A stretch of DNA of 64,000 nt from Ureibacillus acetophenoni (GTDB taxonomy: Bacteria > Bacillota > Bacilli > Bacillales_A > Planococcaceae): contig NZ_OBQC01000010.1 in NCBI RefSeq assembly GCF_900220965.1, positions 1-64,000 on the forward strand, read 5' to 3'. The position numbers and the translations under genes were made by a program. Of the stretch, positions 51,480 through 61,129 are shown in pieces. How positions within the stretch are numbered: position 1 is the first letter of the stretch; every line of letters starts with the position of its first letter. Below the pieces are notes generated by a model. It did no database searches. It saw nothing but the letters and a program-made list of their open reading frames with translations, and was not told the origin of the DNA.

Positions 51480-52262
51480 ATGAAAATCCAATTTTTATCT
51501 GAAGACGCCTTACAAGACCTTCGTGTAAACTTCGAAACCTATAAAGAGCACTACTATAAACGGGATGATGCTTGGTTTGATGAGTATTTTGGCCAGGAAG
51601 GGCGACTGCTAGAGTCGAAAATTGAGTTTGAGAAGCCTGAACTACATAAGGGTGAAGATTACTTAGTCAGTGATTATGAAAATGTGAAGATCATCTATGA
51701 ATCATTGAAAGGTCTACCTGTTTCTTTAGCAACTCAAGAAAAGCTCTGGTCTGGCATTGCCCATGTGTACTTCCGTGATTACATCTTTTATCGAATTGAA
51801 AAAGACATCGAAAAGAAAAACGATACACGTATCAAATCGGCGATGTTCTTTGAAAACGGCGCGAAACGTTCATTGTTCGTTCATGCATTAGCACGCCTCT
51901 GGTGGGTAGGGTACATGACATATGACGAGAACAATCAAGAAAATCCGTACTGGCTAACAGAATTCTTCTGCTCAGCTGACTTCTCAGCACGTTGTGTCGT
52001 GTTCTTTTCAAGTAACTTCACGTCAAATCGTGCGATTACGAAAGGGATATTGCGTGCTTTGATTGGGCTGCGGGATGAGGGTGTTACTATTAAACGTGAT
52101 CATTTTGTTGAATCGACAAAGTTTCTAAACATTTCTGGTGGAGCGATGGTGCTTGATCTACTAGAAGAGGATGAAGTGAAAGAGATAGTAGAAAAAAGGG
52201 TTAGAAAGGTATTTAGGATTCAGGATTATGTCTTACAAGAATTAATAAGTAATAACTATTGA
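51480..52262 (+). CDS. DUF6339-like protein, third gene of the GHKL ATPase unit
   Basis: 260 residues, starting 3 bases after the previous stop. Mostly helical. FFENGAKRSLFVHALARLWW and FCSADFSARCVVFFSSNFTS are its most distinctive stretches and recall the uncharacterised DUF6339 family (recalled from memory, not searched). The Arg/His/Trp-rich segment could be an active or binding surface. A hairpin at 52317-52341 follows, so the trio forms one transcription unit separate from the helicase operon. Confidence 0.68.
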   Translation: MKIQFLSEDALQDLRVNFETYKEHYYKRDDAWFDEYFGQEGRLLESKIEFEKPELHKGEDYLVSDYENVKIIYESLKGLPVSLATQEKLWSGIAHVYFRDYIFYRIEKDIEKKNDTRIKSAMFFENGAKRSLFVHALARLWWVGYMTYDENNQENPYWLTEFFCSADFSARCVVFFSSNFTSNRAITKGILRALIGLRDEGVTIKRDHFVESTKFLNISGGAMVLDLLEEDEVKEIVEKRVRKVFRIQDYVLQELISNNY

Positions 52263-52647
52263 TAGTTATAAAATTGAACGTAATTTTAATAGCAGATGCT
52301 ATAGTTTATTCTAAAGGAGACTGTTTTCAGAAACAGTCTCTTAAATTTTAAGGTTTGCTAAATGTATTATCTTATTAATCTCCAAAATTTTTGAAATAAT
52401 TTTTGAACTAATCAGTATATTTCATCTAACCCTACAACTGTTAATTACTACAATATGAGAATTTGATAGAATAATATTGCGTAGTATTTAATATGAGTTT
52501 TTATATATGCAAAAATTTATTGTCAATCCGTTTCTTATAGTTAAAAAGTTCCATTTAAAAAGTTCTTATTATGGTAAAATGAACATAGGTTATGTGAGAT
52601 TATGGTAGATTAATATATAAATTATACTTCTTTTGGAGTGATCTTTT
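52263..52647. other. 385-base intergenic region between the two defence units
   Basis: Contains the hairpin GAGACTGTTTT/AAACAGTCTC (52317-52341), then AT-rich DNA. TTAAAAAGTTC occurs twice 14 bases apart (52541-52551, 52555-52565), followed by ATGGTAAAATGA, the likely promoter/operator zone of the helicase operon. TTTTGGAGTG lies before ATG 52648. No gene seen. Confidence 0.6.
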
Positions 52648-54570
52648 ATGAAAATTGTCCCTAATAATTATGAAACATCTAATGTTCTCGGTCTAACATC
52701 AAATGAGCTTGCATTAGTTAATCGACTTACAAAATTTAATTTAAATTCGACTGTTCTTCTCAAGCTTCAACCTGTAAACAATGTTAAATTAGATTTTTGT
52801 TTAATAGATAATCAAATTGGATTAGTTTTAATTATTACAGTATCACCTAATGTAGATAATTATGAGCAAATCGTTAATGTCTATAAAAATATAATAATCA
52901 AACAATATATAAGTCAAATAGAAACGAAGCTTTCAAGTTTTAGGACGTTATATGAGGGTGGAATAAAATTCCCAATAGGAATACTATTTTACTTTCAAGG
53001 AACTAATAAAGATTCCTTTCCTACTTCTAATTTTGTCGATAATTATTTTTTATTTGAAAATGATTTCAATAAATGGAGTAATGATGATGATCTAAAAGGT
53101 AAGCTAAAAAAATCCATTCTAAATGAATTTAGTCATTTTCAGGGTTTTACAGATGCTCAATTAGAAAATATTAAATTAGCAATATGTCCAGAGTATACTA
53201 TTCCAAAATTCATTGAAGTAGATGATAGTTTCGATAATTCGAATATGTATAAGGAGTTTAAATTACAAAAAAATAGGAAACTAGATCGCCAACTAAAAAC
53301 ACTTGATCTAACTGAAGATCAGATCAATATGGTTAACGGTATTGAATATGGACATGAATTACTACTAGCAGGCGCGGGTAGTGGTAAAACAGTGTTGTTG
53401 ACTGCAAGAGCTTTTAGGGTTGCGAAAGCATTTCCGGATAAAAATATATTAATAACGTGTTATAATGCCCCGTTATCTGAAAGTGTTAATTTATTTATTA
53501 ATACTTCAGGAATGCGCTTAAGAAATTTGAAAAATAGAACATTCCATGGTTTATTAATTGATCTACTAGAGACTAATGGTATTCCTTGTCATAGAACAGG
53601 TGATGATACTTATTTTGATAAGCTATTTGAAACAGCTCAAAAAGCTTTGGATGAAGGTAAAATTAAAGACAAATTCTATGGAATATTTATAGATGAAATA
53701 CAAGATTTTAAACCAGAATGGTATCGGTTTTTGACTAAGTTAATAGAAAACAAGAATGAGTATTTCATTAATATCTGCGGGGATAAAACACAAGATATTA
53801 GAGGGATAATTAATGAAAGTGGTGAACCATGGAAAGAGGTAAAAGGGATTAATTTCGATGGAAATAAGAAAATCCTAAAGACAAATTTCCGATATACAAC
53901 CAGATTGAATAATTTTATTATTGCATTTGGTATAGGTAGCAAAAAGGATTTAAAGAAATATGATATAAATAATTTTGATGATGAGGAGCTATTTATTAGG
54001 TCGAAAACTCACTTTAATGAAAAAGGTGAGTACCCTGTTATCTATAAAGTAGATAAATATGATGAGGAAATTCATAAAGTAATAGAGTGTTTAAATGATT
54101 TGCATTACAACAAGAAAATTCCTCTATCTGAAATTGCTATTTTATATCCAAATAGGAAAAATGATCTTAAGAAATATTACCCTTACCATTATTTAATTAA
54201 AGCTTTAGAAGATAATAAAATCAGTTATACAGATTTAGGTGACAACATTTCTAATTATTATGATAGAACAGGTGTAGTGATTTCTACAATTCACAAATCT
54301 AAAGGTCTAGATTTTCAAGCGATAATTCTTTTTGGTTTAAATGGATTATTTCCTTCTAAAATAACTAGAAATTCTTCTACAGACATAAAAAATGAATATC
54401 AAAAAAATATGAATCTTATTTATACTGCGATTACACGTCCATCTAAATATCTATCAGTTGTTAATTTAGATAGAGAGGATAACCCTTATATTAAGCTTAT
54501 TGATGATACACCAGTGATGATCCAAAAGTTGAATAAGATTAGAAAAATTAAAAAAAGGAGTGAGAATTAA
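52648..54570 (+). CDS. SF1 (UvrD/Rep-type) helicase, first gene of the DISARM-like operon
   Basis: 640 residues, TTTTGGAGTG upstream. Residues ~220-640 carry the SF1A helicase motifs: Q-motif/Walker A LLLAGAGSGKTVL (near 241), Ia ILITCYNAPL, Walker B FIDEIQDF (near 348), IV KTNFRYT, V STIHKSKGLDFQ (near 546) and VI IYTAITRPSKY (near 591). The first ~200 residues look like a NERD/PD-(D/E)XK nuclease fold (LDFCLIDNQIGLVLIITV), but Ile and Val stand where a catalytic Glu-x-Lys is expected, so the domain is probably inactive. The stop overlaps the DrmA-like gene (TAATG). It occupies the place of DrmE or DrmD in DISARM; whether it is a divergent DrmE needs a profile search. Confidence 0.83.
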   Translation: MKIVPNNYETSNVLGLTSNELALVNRLTKFNLNSTVLLKLQPVNNVKLDFCLIDNQIGLVLIITVSPNVDNYEQIVNVYKNIIIKQYISQIETKLSSFRTLYEGGIKFPIGILFYFQGTNKDSFPTSNFVDNYFLFENDFNKWSNDDDLKGKLKKSILNEFSHFQGFTDAQLENIKLAICPEYTIPKFIEVDDSFDNSNMYKEFKLQKNRKLDRQLKTLDLTEDQINMVNGIEYGHELLLAGAGSGKTVLLTARAFRVAKAFPDKNILITCYNAPLSESVNLFINTSGMRLRNLKNRTFHGLLIDLLETNGIPCHRTGDDTYFDKLFETAQKALDEGKIKDKFYGIFIDEIQDFKPEWYRFLTKLIENKNEYFINICGDKTQDIRGIINESGEPWKEVKGINFDGNKKILKTNFRYTTRLNNFIIAFGIGSKKDLKKYDINNFDDEELFIRSKTHFNEKGEYPVIYKVDKYDEEIHKVIECLNDLHYNKKIPLSEIAILYPNRKNDLKKYYPYHYLIKALEDNKISYTDLGDNISNYYDRTGVVISTIHKSKGLDFQAIILFGLNGLFPSKITRNSSTDIKNEYQKNMNLIYTAITRPSKYLSVVNLDREDNPYIKLIDDTPVMIQKLNKIRKIKKRSEN

Positions 54571-57500
54571 TGCTGGTCATGCAAAAAGTAGATGAAAAGA
54601 AAGAATACGAAGCCAGGGTAGCCTTAGTAAATCATCTCCAAAGTTACTTGTCAGATAGAATAAGTGGAAAATCTATCACTAGACTTAATGATGGTTCACA
54701 CCCAGAAGATTTATTTTTTATTGGTAGATTATCAGGAAATAAAGCAGATTTAAATAATAAATTCAGTCAATCTGAGCCTAAACAAATTGGATTAACTTTT
54801 AGAATCTCCAAAAAGAACTTAGTTAAAGAAACTATTGTTGTTAAAATTTCAAGTGATTATTACGTTAAAGTAAATCCAACATACGAAGAACAATGTGAAC
54901 ATTATATCAATGAATTCAATAATAGGTATCCAGACAACAAAGTTGAGACATTCAAAGAATTAATCGATAATGTCACTCAATTTCCTTCATATTCTTGCGA
55001 TGTAATTCAAGTGTTCAATAAAGTTCACCTAGATAACTTTGATTTTGAACTTAATTTAAAATCAATTTGTGGTGAGGGTTATTCCGGAAAAAAATACTTA
55101 AATGACGTTAGAGATCAAATTTTAACATTACTTGATAATAAAATAGATGAAATTTCAAATAGATATGGAAAAATCAATGATCAAGTAACATTTAATGATT
55201 TGAAATCGAAAGAGACATGGTTAGACTTTATTAAACGTACTGCAAAAAGACCATTTGTCCAAAATTGGGATTGCAAAATATTGGCGGAAATTAAAGAAGA
55301 AAATGACCAATACTGTAGAGTTATGATTTCTTTTATTAATAATACAGAGGATATAAAAAAGGAACGAGATATTGTTAATACATTTTTCAATACTTCTTTA
55401 ACAGTTGAATTGTTGAAAACAATGGTAGAACCCATTGAATTAAAGGCATTAAAGGATGATTATAAGTACAACAAGACACAAATAGCGCTAGGTAAGAATT
55501 GTAGTGTAGAGGATATAAGCCCTAGCAAAGAAAAAATCACAAAAGTAAAAACTAGTAGTCTTCCTATCTATAAACAGTATCGATTAAAAACAGACGATGA
55601 TAAGTTTAAAGCCGAATTTCAAAAGTTAATAGATAATCCAATAAAGGTACTGAAGAGTTTACAAAAATTAATGGAAACTGAAATCGAAAATTGGATTAAC
55701 GATAAAAATATTAAGTTACATAGTGATGCGGCGATTAAACAGTTTAATGCTGAAATAGATGGATTTAAAAACGAAATAAAAAGATTTACCAATGGGATTT
55801 CTGTTCTTGAAAATTATCCAGATTTAGCTTTAAGACCATTTAAGTTAATGAATGAGACGTTTAAAAATTCATCTAAGGGTTACAAGAGCTGGAGATTATT
55901 CCAGATTGTTTTCATCGTCTCAATGATACCAGATATTGTTAGTAGAGAAATTGGAGAAATAAAACCACTAGCACAATATGAAAAAGTTGATCTAATTTAT
56001 TTTCCAACAGGTGGAGGTAAAACTGAAACATACTTGGGTACAGTAATCTTTAATATGTTTTTTGATCGAATTCGAGGTAAAAATGCCGGAACAACTGCTC
56101 TAATTAAATTCCCCCTCAGATTACTTTCATTACAACAACTTCAACGTGCAACAGATATTACTGCACAAGCAGAGTTGATTAGAAGAAACCAAAGTGATAT
56201 GAAGGGTACCGAGCCGTTTACAGTTGGATATTTTGTTGGAAGTGGTAACACTCCTAACAAACTTTATGATTCTGATAGAAAAGAAGATATGATACCTTCT
56301 ATTCAGGCGATGAGTGAACAAGAACGTATTGATAAATTTCTAGTTATTGACCGTTGTCCATTTTGCCAAAGTGATAAAATTTCGATTGACGTTTTAGTTA
56401 ATGAAAGAAGATTAGTGCATGTATGTAAAAATGAAAACTGTAATGAAGGAATTTTACCATTATATATTATTGACCGAGAAGTATATCGTTATTTACCAAC
56501 GTTTATAGTCAGTACACTTGATAAATCTGCATTAATAGGAATGCAAAGAAACTTTAGAAATATATTTGGAAACTTCCATAAAAAATGCTTACTCCATGGT
56601 TATACTAGCCAAGGTAAATGTTTGGAATCAGAAGGGGATATGTGTAAGTTTGCTGATGAGGCTCTTGAAAATGTTGAGATTTATGATGCGAGTCCAAGTT
56701 TAATAATACAAGACGAATTGCACTTAGTAAGAGAATCTCTTGGAGCTTTTAATGCTCACTATGAAACATTTATTAACTATTTTTTAAGTGAATTTTCATC
56801 ACTTAAAAGACCAATTAAATTTATTGCAGCTACTGCAACAATTTCTGATTATGAGCAACAAGTTTATCATTTGTATCATAAGGAGGCTATTAGATTCCCT
56901 GCTCCATCGCCTTATATAGATAAAAGCTTTTATGCCTACACTGATTATGAGGATCTGAATAGAGTCATTGTTGGAATTGCACCGTATGGGAAAACACCAG
57001 TTTATAGTATTTTAGATGTTATTCAATACTATAGAGAAGAGTTACACAGACTATGGCACAATGAAGACTCAAGAATAAGCATTAATAATATGCCAGATCT
57101 ATCTAGTGAACAATACAAAAGGGTCTTAAAAGATTATTGGGTAATCCTTGAGTATAACCAGATTAAAAATGAAGGAATGCAGATAGTAAACTCAATAGGA
57201 TCAATGATTAACGAAAGATTAAAAAGTCAAGGTATTTCAGATCAGAATGTAAAAACGATGACAGGTGACGATACCTTTAAAGATGTAAGAGAGATTTTAT
57301 CCGAAGTTGAACGACCAACGGGTGAAAAATCTGAAATTGACTTAATCGCAGCAACTAGTATGATTTCTCACGGGGTCGATGCTGACACATTTAACTTTAT
57401 GATTTTCTTCGGAGTACCAAAAAATACTGCTGAATATATTCAAGCCTACTCACGCGCAGGTAGAAAGTATCCAGCACTAGTCTTGATGGTATTTAATTCA

Positions 57501-58004
57501 AATAGAGAAAAGGATTCAAGTTATAATCAACATTTTGTAAAGTTTAATGAATATAAAGATCTATTAGTTGAGCCCGTCCCGATAAATAGGTGGGCAAATA
57601 ATGCTGTTGAAAAAACTCTTCCTGGATTATTATCAGCCCTAATGTTAAATCATTATGATTATCATCTATCAAAAGAAGGTTATAAGATTTATATGTTATC
57701 AGGGTTTCAAGAAGCTATTAGAGCAGATAAATTACCAAATCATGAAGAACTATCAGATATTTTATGTAGTGCTTATGGAGCAGATAAGGACACTTTCGGT
57801 GCTTTATATAAGGAAAAAATCGCTCAATTAACACAGAGAATTATTAAAGGATTAATGTCAGAAGAAGTAAATGAACGAAATGATTACTTTATAACAAATG
57901 CATTAAGTAAAATAGGCTTTCCGGTAATGAGAAGTTTGAGAGATACTGACACACCTTTAGATATAATAATGGAAGATCCAGATGCAGAATTAATGAGAAA
58001 GTAA
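54570..58004 (+). CDS. drmA: DrmA-like SF2 helicase
   Basis: 1144 residues, AAAGGAG upstream, coupled to the preceding helicase gene by TAATG. The long N-terminal region (~1-470) is specific to the family. SF2 motifs: Walker A YFPTGGGKTETYLG (near 475), DELH box IIQDELHLVRESLG (near 712), III FIAATATISDYEQ (near 752), V SMISHGVDADTFN and VI AYSRAGRK (near 960). Cysteine pairs CPFCQ (near 595) and CKNENC (near 618) form a zinc finger. The layout and the following DUF1998 protein match DrmA of DISARM. DrmA and DrmB form the conserved DISARM core, which loads on phage DNA ends. Acting with the SF1 helicase here is inferred. Confidence 0.85.
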   Translation: MLVMQKVDEKKEYEARVALVNHLQSYLSDRISGKSITRLNDGSHPEDLFFIGRLSGNKADLNNKFSQSEPKQIGLTFRISKKNLVKETIVVKISSDYYVKVNPTYEEQCEHYINEFNNRYPDNKVETFKELIDNVTQFPSYSCDVIQVFNKVHLDNFDFELNLKSICGEGYSGKKYLNDVRDQILTLLDNKIDEISNRYGKINDQVTFNDLKSKETWLDFIKRTAKRPFVQNWDCKILAEIKEENDQYCRVMISFINNTEDIKKERDIVNTFFNTSLTVELLKTMVEPIELKALKDDYKYNKTQIALGKNCSVEDISPSKEKITKVKTSSLPIYKQYRLKTDDDKFKAEFQKLIDNPIKVLKSLQKLMETEIENWINDKNIKLHSDAAIKQFNAEIDGFKNEIKRFTNGISVLENYPDLALRPFKLMNETFKNSSKGYKSWRLFQIVFIVSMIPDIVSREIGEIKPLAQYEKVDLIYFPTGGGKTETYLGTVIFNMFFDRIRGKNAGTTALIKFPLRLLSLQQLQRATDITAQAELIRRNQSDMKGTEPFTVGYFVGSGNTPNKLYDSDRKEDMIPSIQAMSEQERIDKFLVIDRCPFCQSDKISIDVLVNERRLVHVCKNENCNEGILPLYIIDREVYRYLPTFIVSTLDKSALIGMQRNFRNIFGNFHKKCLLHGYTSQGKCLESEGDMCKFADEALENVEIYDASPSLIIQDELHLVRESLGAFNAHYETFINYFLSEFSSLKRPIKFIAATATISDYEQQVYHLYHKEAIRFPAPSPYIDKSFYAYTDYEDLNRVIVGIAPYGKTPVYSILDVIQYYREELHRLWHNEDSRISINNMPDLSSEQYKRVLKDYWVILEYNQIKNEGMQIVNSIGSMINERLKSQGISDQNVKTMTGDDTFKDVREILSEVERPTGEKSEIDLIAATSMISHGVDADTFNFMIFFGVPKNTAEYIQAYSRAGRKYPALVLMVFNSNREKDSSYNQHFVKFNEYKDLLVEPVPINRWANNAVEKTLPGLLSALMLNHYDYHLSKEGYKIYMLSGFQEAIRADKLPNHEELSDILCSAYGADKDTFGALYKEKIAQLTQRIIKGLMSEEVNERNDYFITNALSKIGFPVMRSLRDTDTPLDIIMEDPDAELMRK

Positions 58005-58024
58005 TGAAAACCGGGAGGATCAAG

Positions 58025-59926
58025 ATGGCAAAAATTACAATGTCTAGAGGAATACTTCAGTCACTTTTTAGATATCTTCCTGAGAATTGGATTGATTTTG
58101 ATTCGGGAAATGGAGTTGCTAAAGTAACAAAGTGGGATTCTAGACCATTACATGGAATAAATAAAAAAAGACTAATAAAAAGAATAGAGAATGAAATAAA
58201 AGTTTTTTCTAATAAAAGTGGCTTTTTAGATACTCTATCTGAAGAAGATTACGAGATAATGGAACCCAAATATATCTACGTTGAAGCAAATCCATTAACA
58301 TTCTACTGCAAAAGATGTAAAAGTGGTTATTCTTATCAAAATGTAGAACAAATGAAAAAGAAAACTAAAAGTAAGTATTGCTGTGAAAAATGCTCAGGTA
58401 AACTACAGCAATTTGATCTGATGTATGCTTGTGAATGTGGATGGGCTGGTCCTATTCAAATCTCCCCATGTGGAAATAAAGAGCATGGTTTTAAACATAT
58501 GAAATTTAAAGATCATAAAGAGTTAAGTAAAAGAAGATGGATATGTAACGAATGTGGACAAGAAAAACCTTTAATCAAATTCTGTCCTGATTGCAAAACT
58601 AGATTAATGCTTTCACCATTTAGACAATCTGATGTTTATATTCCAAAAACATTAGCAATGATTGATCTAATTCGATCAGACCAAACCACTACTCATGTAT
58701 TCAAACAGGACCCAGAAGAAAGATACTTAGAAAAGGAGTATGTACAAAAATTAATACATGCAAATTATCTAGGAATATCTGATCTTGAGGAAGTTAGGAA
58801 AATTATTAATCAAGTTGAAGAAGAAAGAGATAATAAAGACTTTGAAACCTTATTAAATGAAAAGATAGCTGAATTTATTAGTTATGGTATGGATGAGGAT
58901 TCAGCCAGAACATTCGCGAAAAACGCATTGAAAGTTAATAATCCTGATAATAAATTAGATGAAATTGAGTCAAAGGTAAATTCTTTTATTCATACAACAT
59001 CAGAACAACTATATCAAAATTCTTTAAATTTATTAGAATATCATGCAGTTAAGAATAGTAAGTCTGTTTCAACAATTGAAGACGCGATCGAAAAGGCTAA
59101 AATATTATCTTCTTCATCTAAACCTGATGAATTTAGAGAGGTAGTTAAGAGACAGGGATTCATTAATGTGCAGGCGTGTTCTGGTGTACCAATGTTATTC
59201 TCATCCTATGGATACGTTAGAAGAAACTCTAGTCCAACTAAGGTAAAATTAAGAGGTTTTCCAAAAGATAGGGAGTTAGAAAACACTTCAAAAAAACCTA
59301 TATACGGTACAAAATTAGAAACTGAGGGAATTTTGTTTGAATTTGATAGAAAGAGAATTATAGAGTGGTTATTACAAAATAAAATTATCAATAGAGATGC
59401 ATTCAATGTACCAGAAGACCTTAATGATGATCAAGCTCTTAAGGCCTGGTTCCTAACACATATAAATCCTAATGTTATTAACAGACATGAAGAAATAGAT
59501 GAACAATACAAGGTGACTAAGCATGTATATACCTTAATCCATACAATTTCACATCTATTGATGAAAAAAGCAGCTGAATTATGTGGTTTAGGCATCGACT
59601 CCATCTCAGAATATATATTCCCTGCAATACCGTCAGTATTTATTTATTGTCATAATGCTCAAGGGTTTAAATTGGGGGCAATGTTTAATTTGTATGAAGC
59701 GTTTTTAGATAAATGGCTAATAAATAGTTTGGAAAATGCAGACAATTGCCTTTATGATCCAATTTGTATAGAAGATAAAGGCGCTTGTTTAGGATGTATA
59801 AACATTAACGAAATTTCCTGTGAACATTTTAATAAAGATCTAAATCGAGCTTATCTTATCGGAAACATTTATGATGATAATAAGAGAGTTTATGGTTACT
59901 GGGAGTATGAATTAGAGAAAAACTAG
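58025..59926 (+). CDS. drmB: DrmB-like DUF1998 protein
   Basis: 633 residues from ATG 58025 (GGGAGG upstream); the frame opens 21 bases earlier without a good binding site. N-terminal zinc-binding region with CKRCKSGYSY, CCEKCSGK, CECGWAG, CNECGQEKP and CPDCKTR (near 95-200). The C-terminus is a DUF1998 domain: HTISHLLMKKAAELCGLGID (near 504), CLYDPICIEDKGACLGCINI (near 575) and FNKDLNRAYLIG. This is the standard DrmB layout, placed 20 bases after the DrmA-like gene. DrmB is the partner of DrmA in DISARM. The operon ends here; no PLD-type DrmC gene follows. Confidence 0.85.
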   Translation: MAKITMSRGILQSLFRYLPENWIDFDSGNGVAKVTKWDSRPLHGINKKRLIKRIENEIKVFSNKSGFLDTLSEEDYEIMEPKYIYVEANPLTFYCKRCKSGYSYQNVEQMKKKTKSKYCCEKCSGKLQQFDLMYACECGWAGPIQISPCGNKEHGFKHMKFKDHKELSKRRWICNECGQEKPLIKFCPDCKTRLMLSPFRQSDVYIPKTLAMIDLIRSDQTTTHVFKQDPEERYLEKEYVQKLIHANYLGISDLEEVRKIINQVEEERDNKDFETLLNEKIAEFISYGMDEDSARTFAKNALKVNNPDNKLDEIESKVNSFIHTTSEQLYQNSLNLLEYHAVKNSKSVSTIEDAIEKAKILSSSSKPDEFREVVKRQGFINVQACSGVPMLFSSYGYVRRNSSPTKVKLRGFPKDRELENTSKKPIYGTKLETEGILFEFDRKRIIEWLLQNKIINRDAFNVPEDLNDDQALKAWFLTHINPNVINRHEEIDEQYKVTKHVYTLIHTISHLLMKKAAELCGLGIDSISEYIFPAIPSVFIYCHNAQGFKLGAMFNLYEAFLDKWLINSLENADNCLYDPICIEDKGACLGCININEISCEHFNKDLNRAYLIGNIYDDNKRVYGYWEYELEKN

Positions 59927-60059
59927 TATAAGGAATTTGAATTTGGTTACAAGATGACTTGGTTTTTTCTGAGTCATCTTTTTCATCAGGAGTAGAGTAC
60001 CTAGAATGTATATAAATAGAGAAGGATATTGAACCGTTATAAAGAAGAGGGGAATAATA

Positions 60060-60091
60060 AAAATACTAAGCTTTAGCTTAGTATTTTTTTA
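60060..60091. terminator. Terminator after the DISARM-like operon
   Basis: AAATACTAAGC pairs with GCTTAGTATTT, loop TTTA, then T-run. It also lies beyond the end of the minus-strand endonuclease gene and may serve both directions. Confidence 0.85.
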
Positions 60092-60135
60092 GTACTGATA
60101 ATTAACTATCCATAGACCTATAATGTCTAGTTGTG

Positions 60136-61038
60136 TTATTTTAACGATAATAACTCATATCTATTCCATTTATATTCGTTATCATTGTCTATTTGCATAT
60201 CATTAAAATTTATTCTTAGTTTTTCTCTTTGTTGATTTATCCTATTATCCTTATATACTTTGGTTAATTGCTTTTTTACTTCCTTTTTGGTTTCATCTAA
60301 ACTATTTGCATTGAATAATAACCAATCGTGTAAAAGATAATTGTTATTAGAATCTTGTTGATAACTTTGATCAAATATGGCTTTTTCTGTAGAATTTAAA
60401 GTATTATAAAGGTTAGTATATTCTACATTATCCAAGGTAGTAAAGAAAGGTCTAATCATTGTCCTACCGGCCTGTACAAAATCTAAACCTAACTCGTCAC
60501 GCATTAAACCATTTGGAATTGAACAAAGGTATAGTTCAAAGTTCCGTAAAGAATCTATACCACTATCTAAGTTATATACTAGTTTTACAATGTAAGTTAG
60601 TGTATATAATTCTCCATATAATTGATGGTCATATACAGTGGGTAAATTAGATTTAAAAGGGGTACCTAGATAGTCAATTGGATCAATTGAAGCATATGAC
60701 GTTTGATTCTTTCCTAAATCTACCTTGTGTCCTATAGCATCTTGATCGGTATCAAGTGTAGATTTACAATCTATATGTATTACGGCTTTTGGTGTAAGAA
60801 ATGAACTGTCCGAACTTGCTGGGTGAGAGAAAATCTCCCAATCAGTGTTGTTACTGATAATAGTTTGAACAACTCTTTCCATAACATCTGCTACAGCAGA
60901 TTTCCCTGAATATGTTTCTTCAATATCATTAAAGAGGAATTGTGAGGTAAGATTTTTAAAGAAGGTAGTTCCGTTACTTTCTAGTATTTCTTTGAGTTTA
61001 AAATAATAGTATTTTTCTAGATTATTTAGCTGCTCCAT
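60136..61038 (-). CDS. Putative type II restriction endonuclease (PD-(D/E)XK), copy A
   Basis: 300 residues from ATG 61038 (AAAGGAG upstream). Candidate active site: Asp78 in SSDSSF, then AVIHIDCKST with Asp90-Cys-Lys92, which fits PD-(D/E)XK spacing. The region after it (LGKNQTSYASIDPIDYLGTP, FKSNLPTVYDHQ, CSIPNGLMRDELG) aligns by eye with the product of 62619-63380, so the two are homologues. Between them lies a 5-methylcytosine methyltransferase gene on the same strand, the usual neighbour of a restriction enzyme. Specificity unknown. Confidence 0.75.
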   Translation of the reverse strand: MEQLNNLEKYYYFKLKEILESNGTTFFKNLTSQFLFNDIEETYSGKSAVADVMERVVQTIISNNTDWEIFSHPASSDSSFLTPKAVIHIDCKSTLDTDQDAIGHKVDLGKNQTSYASIDPIDYLGTPFKSNLPTVYDHQLYGELYTLTYIVKLVYNLDSGIDSLRNFELYLCSIPNGLMRDELGLDFVQAGRTMIRPFFTTLDNVEYTNLYNTLNSTEKAIFDQSYQQDSNNNYLLHDWLLFNANSLDETKKEVKKQLTKVYKDNRINQQREKLRINFNDMQIDNDNEYKWNRYELLSLK

Positions 61039-61096
61039 GTAATTCTCCTTTAAGAAATATTTACATATACATTAACATTACTTCCAAATAAATACA

Positions 61097-61127
61097 ATAA
61101 GCTCTCGCCGTAAGACGAGAGCTTATA
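61097..61127 (-). terminator. Terminator after the methyltransferase gene
   Basis: ATAAGCTCTCG pairs with CGAGAGCTTAT (loop CCGTAAGA region). It lies 3 bases past the methyltransferase stop, so the methyltransferase and endonuclease A may be separate transcripts or linked by readthrough. Confidence 0.8.
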
Positions 61128-61129
61128 AT

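Noticed and set aside
52648..54570. Naming the SF1 helicase DrmE or DrmD
   Set aside because: DrmD is an SNF2-type SF2 helicase, which this is not. DrmE similarity cannot be judged without a profile search, so I left the symbol empty.
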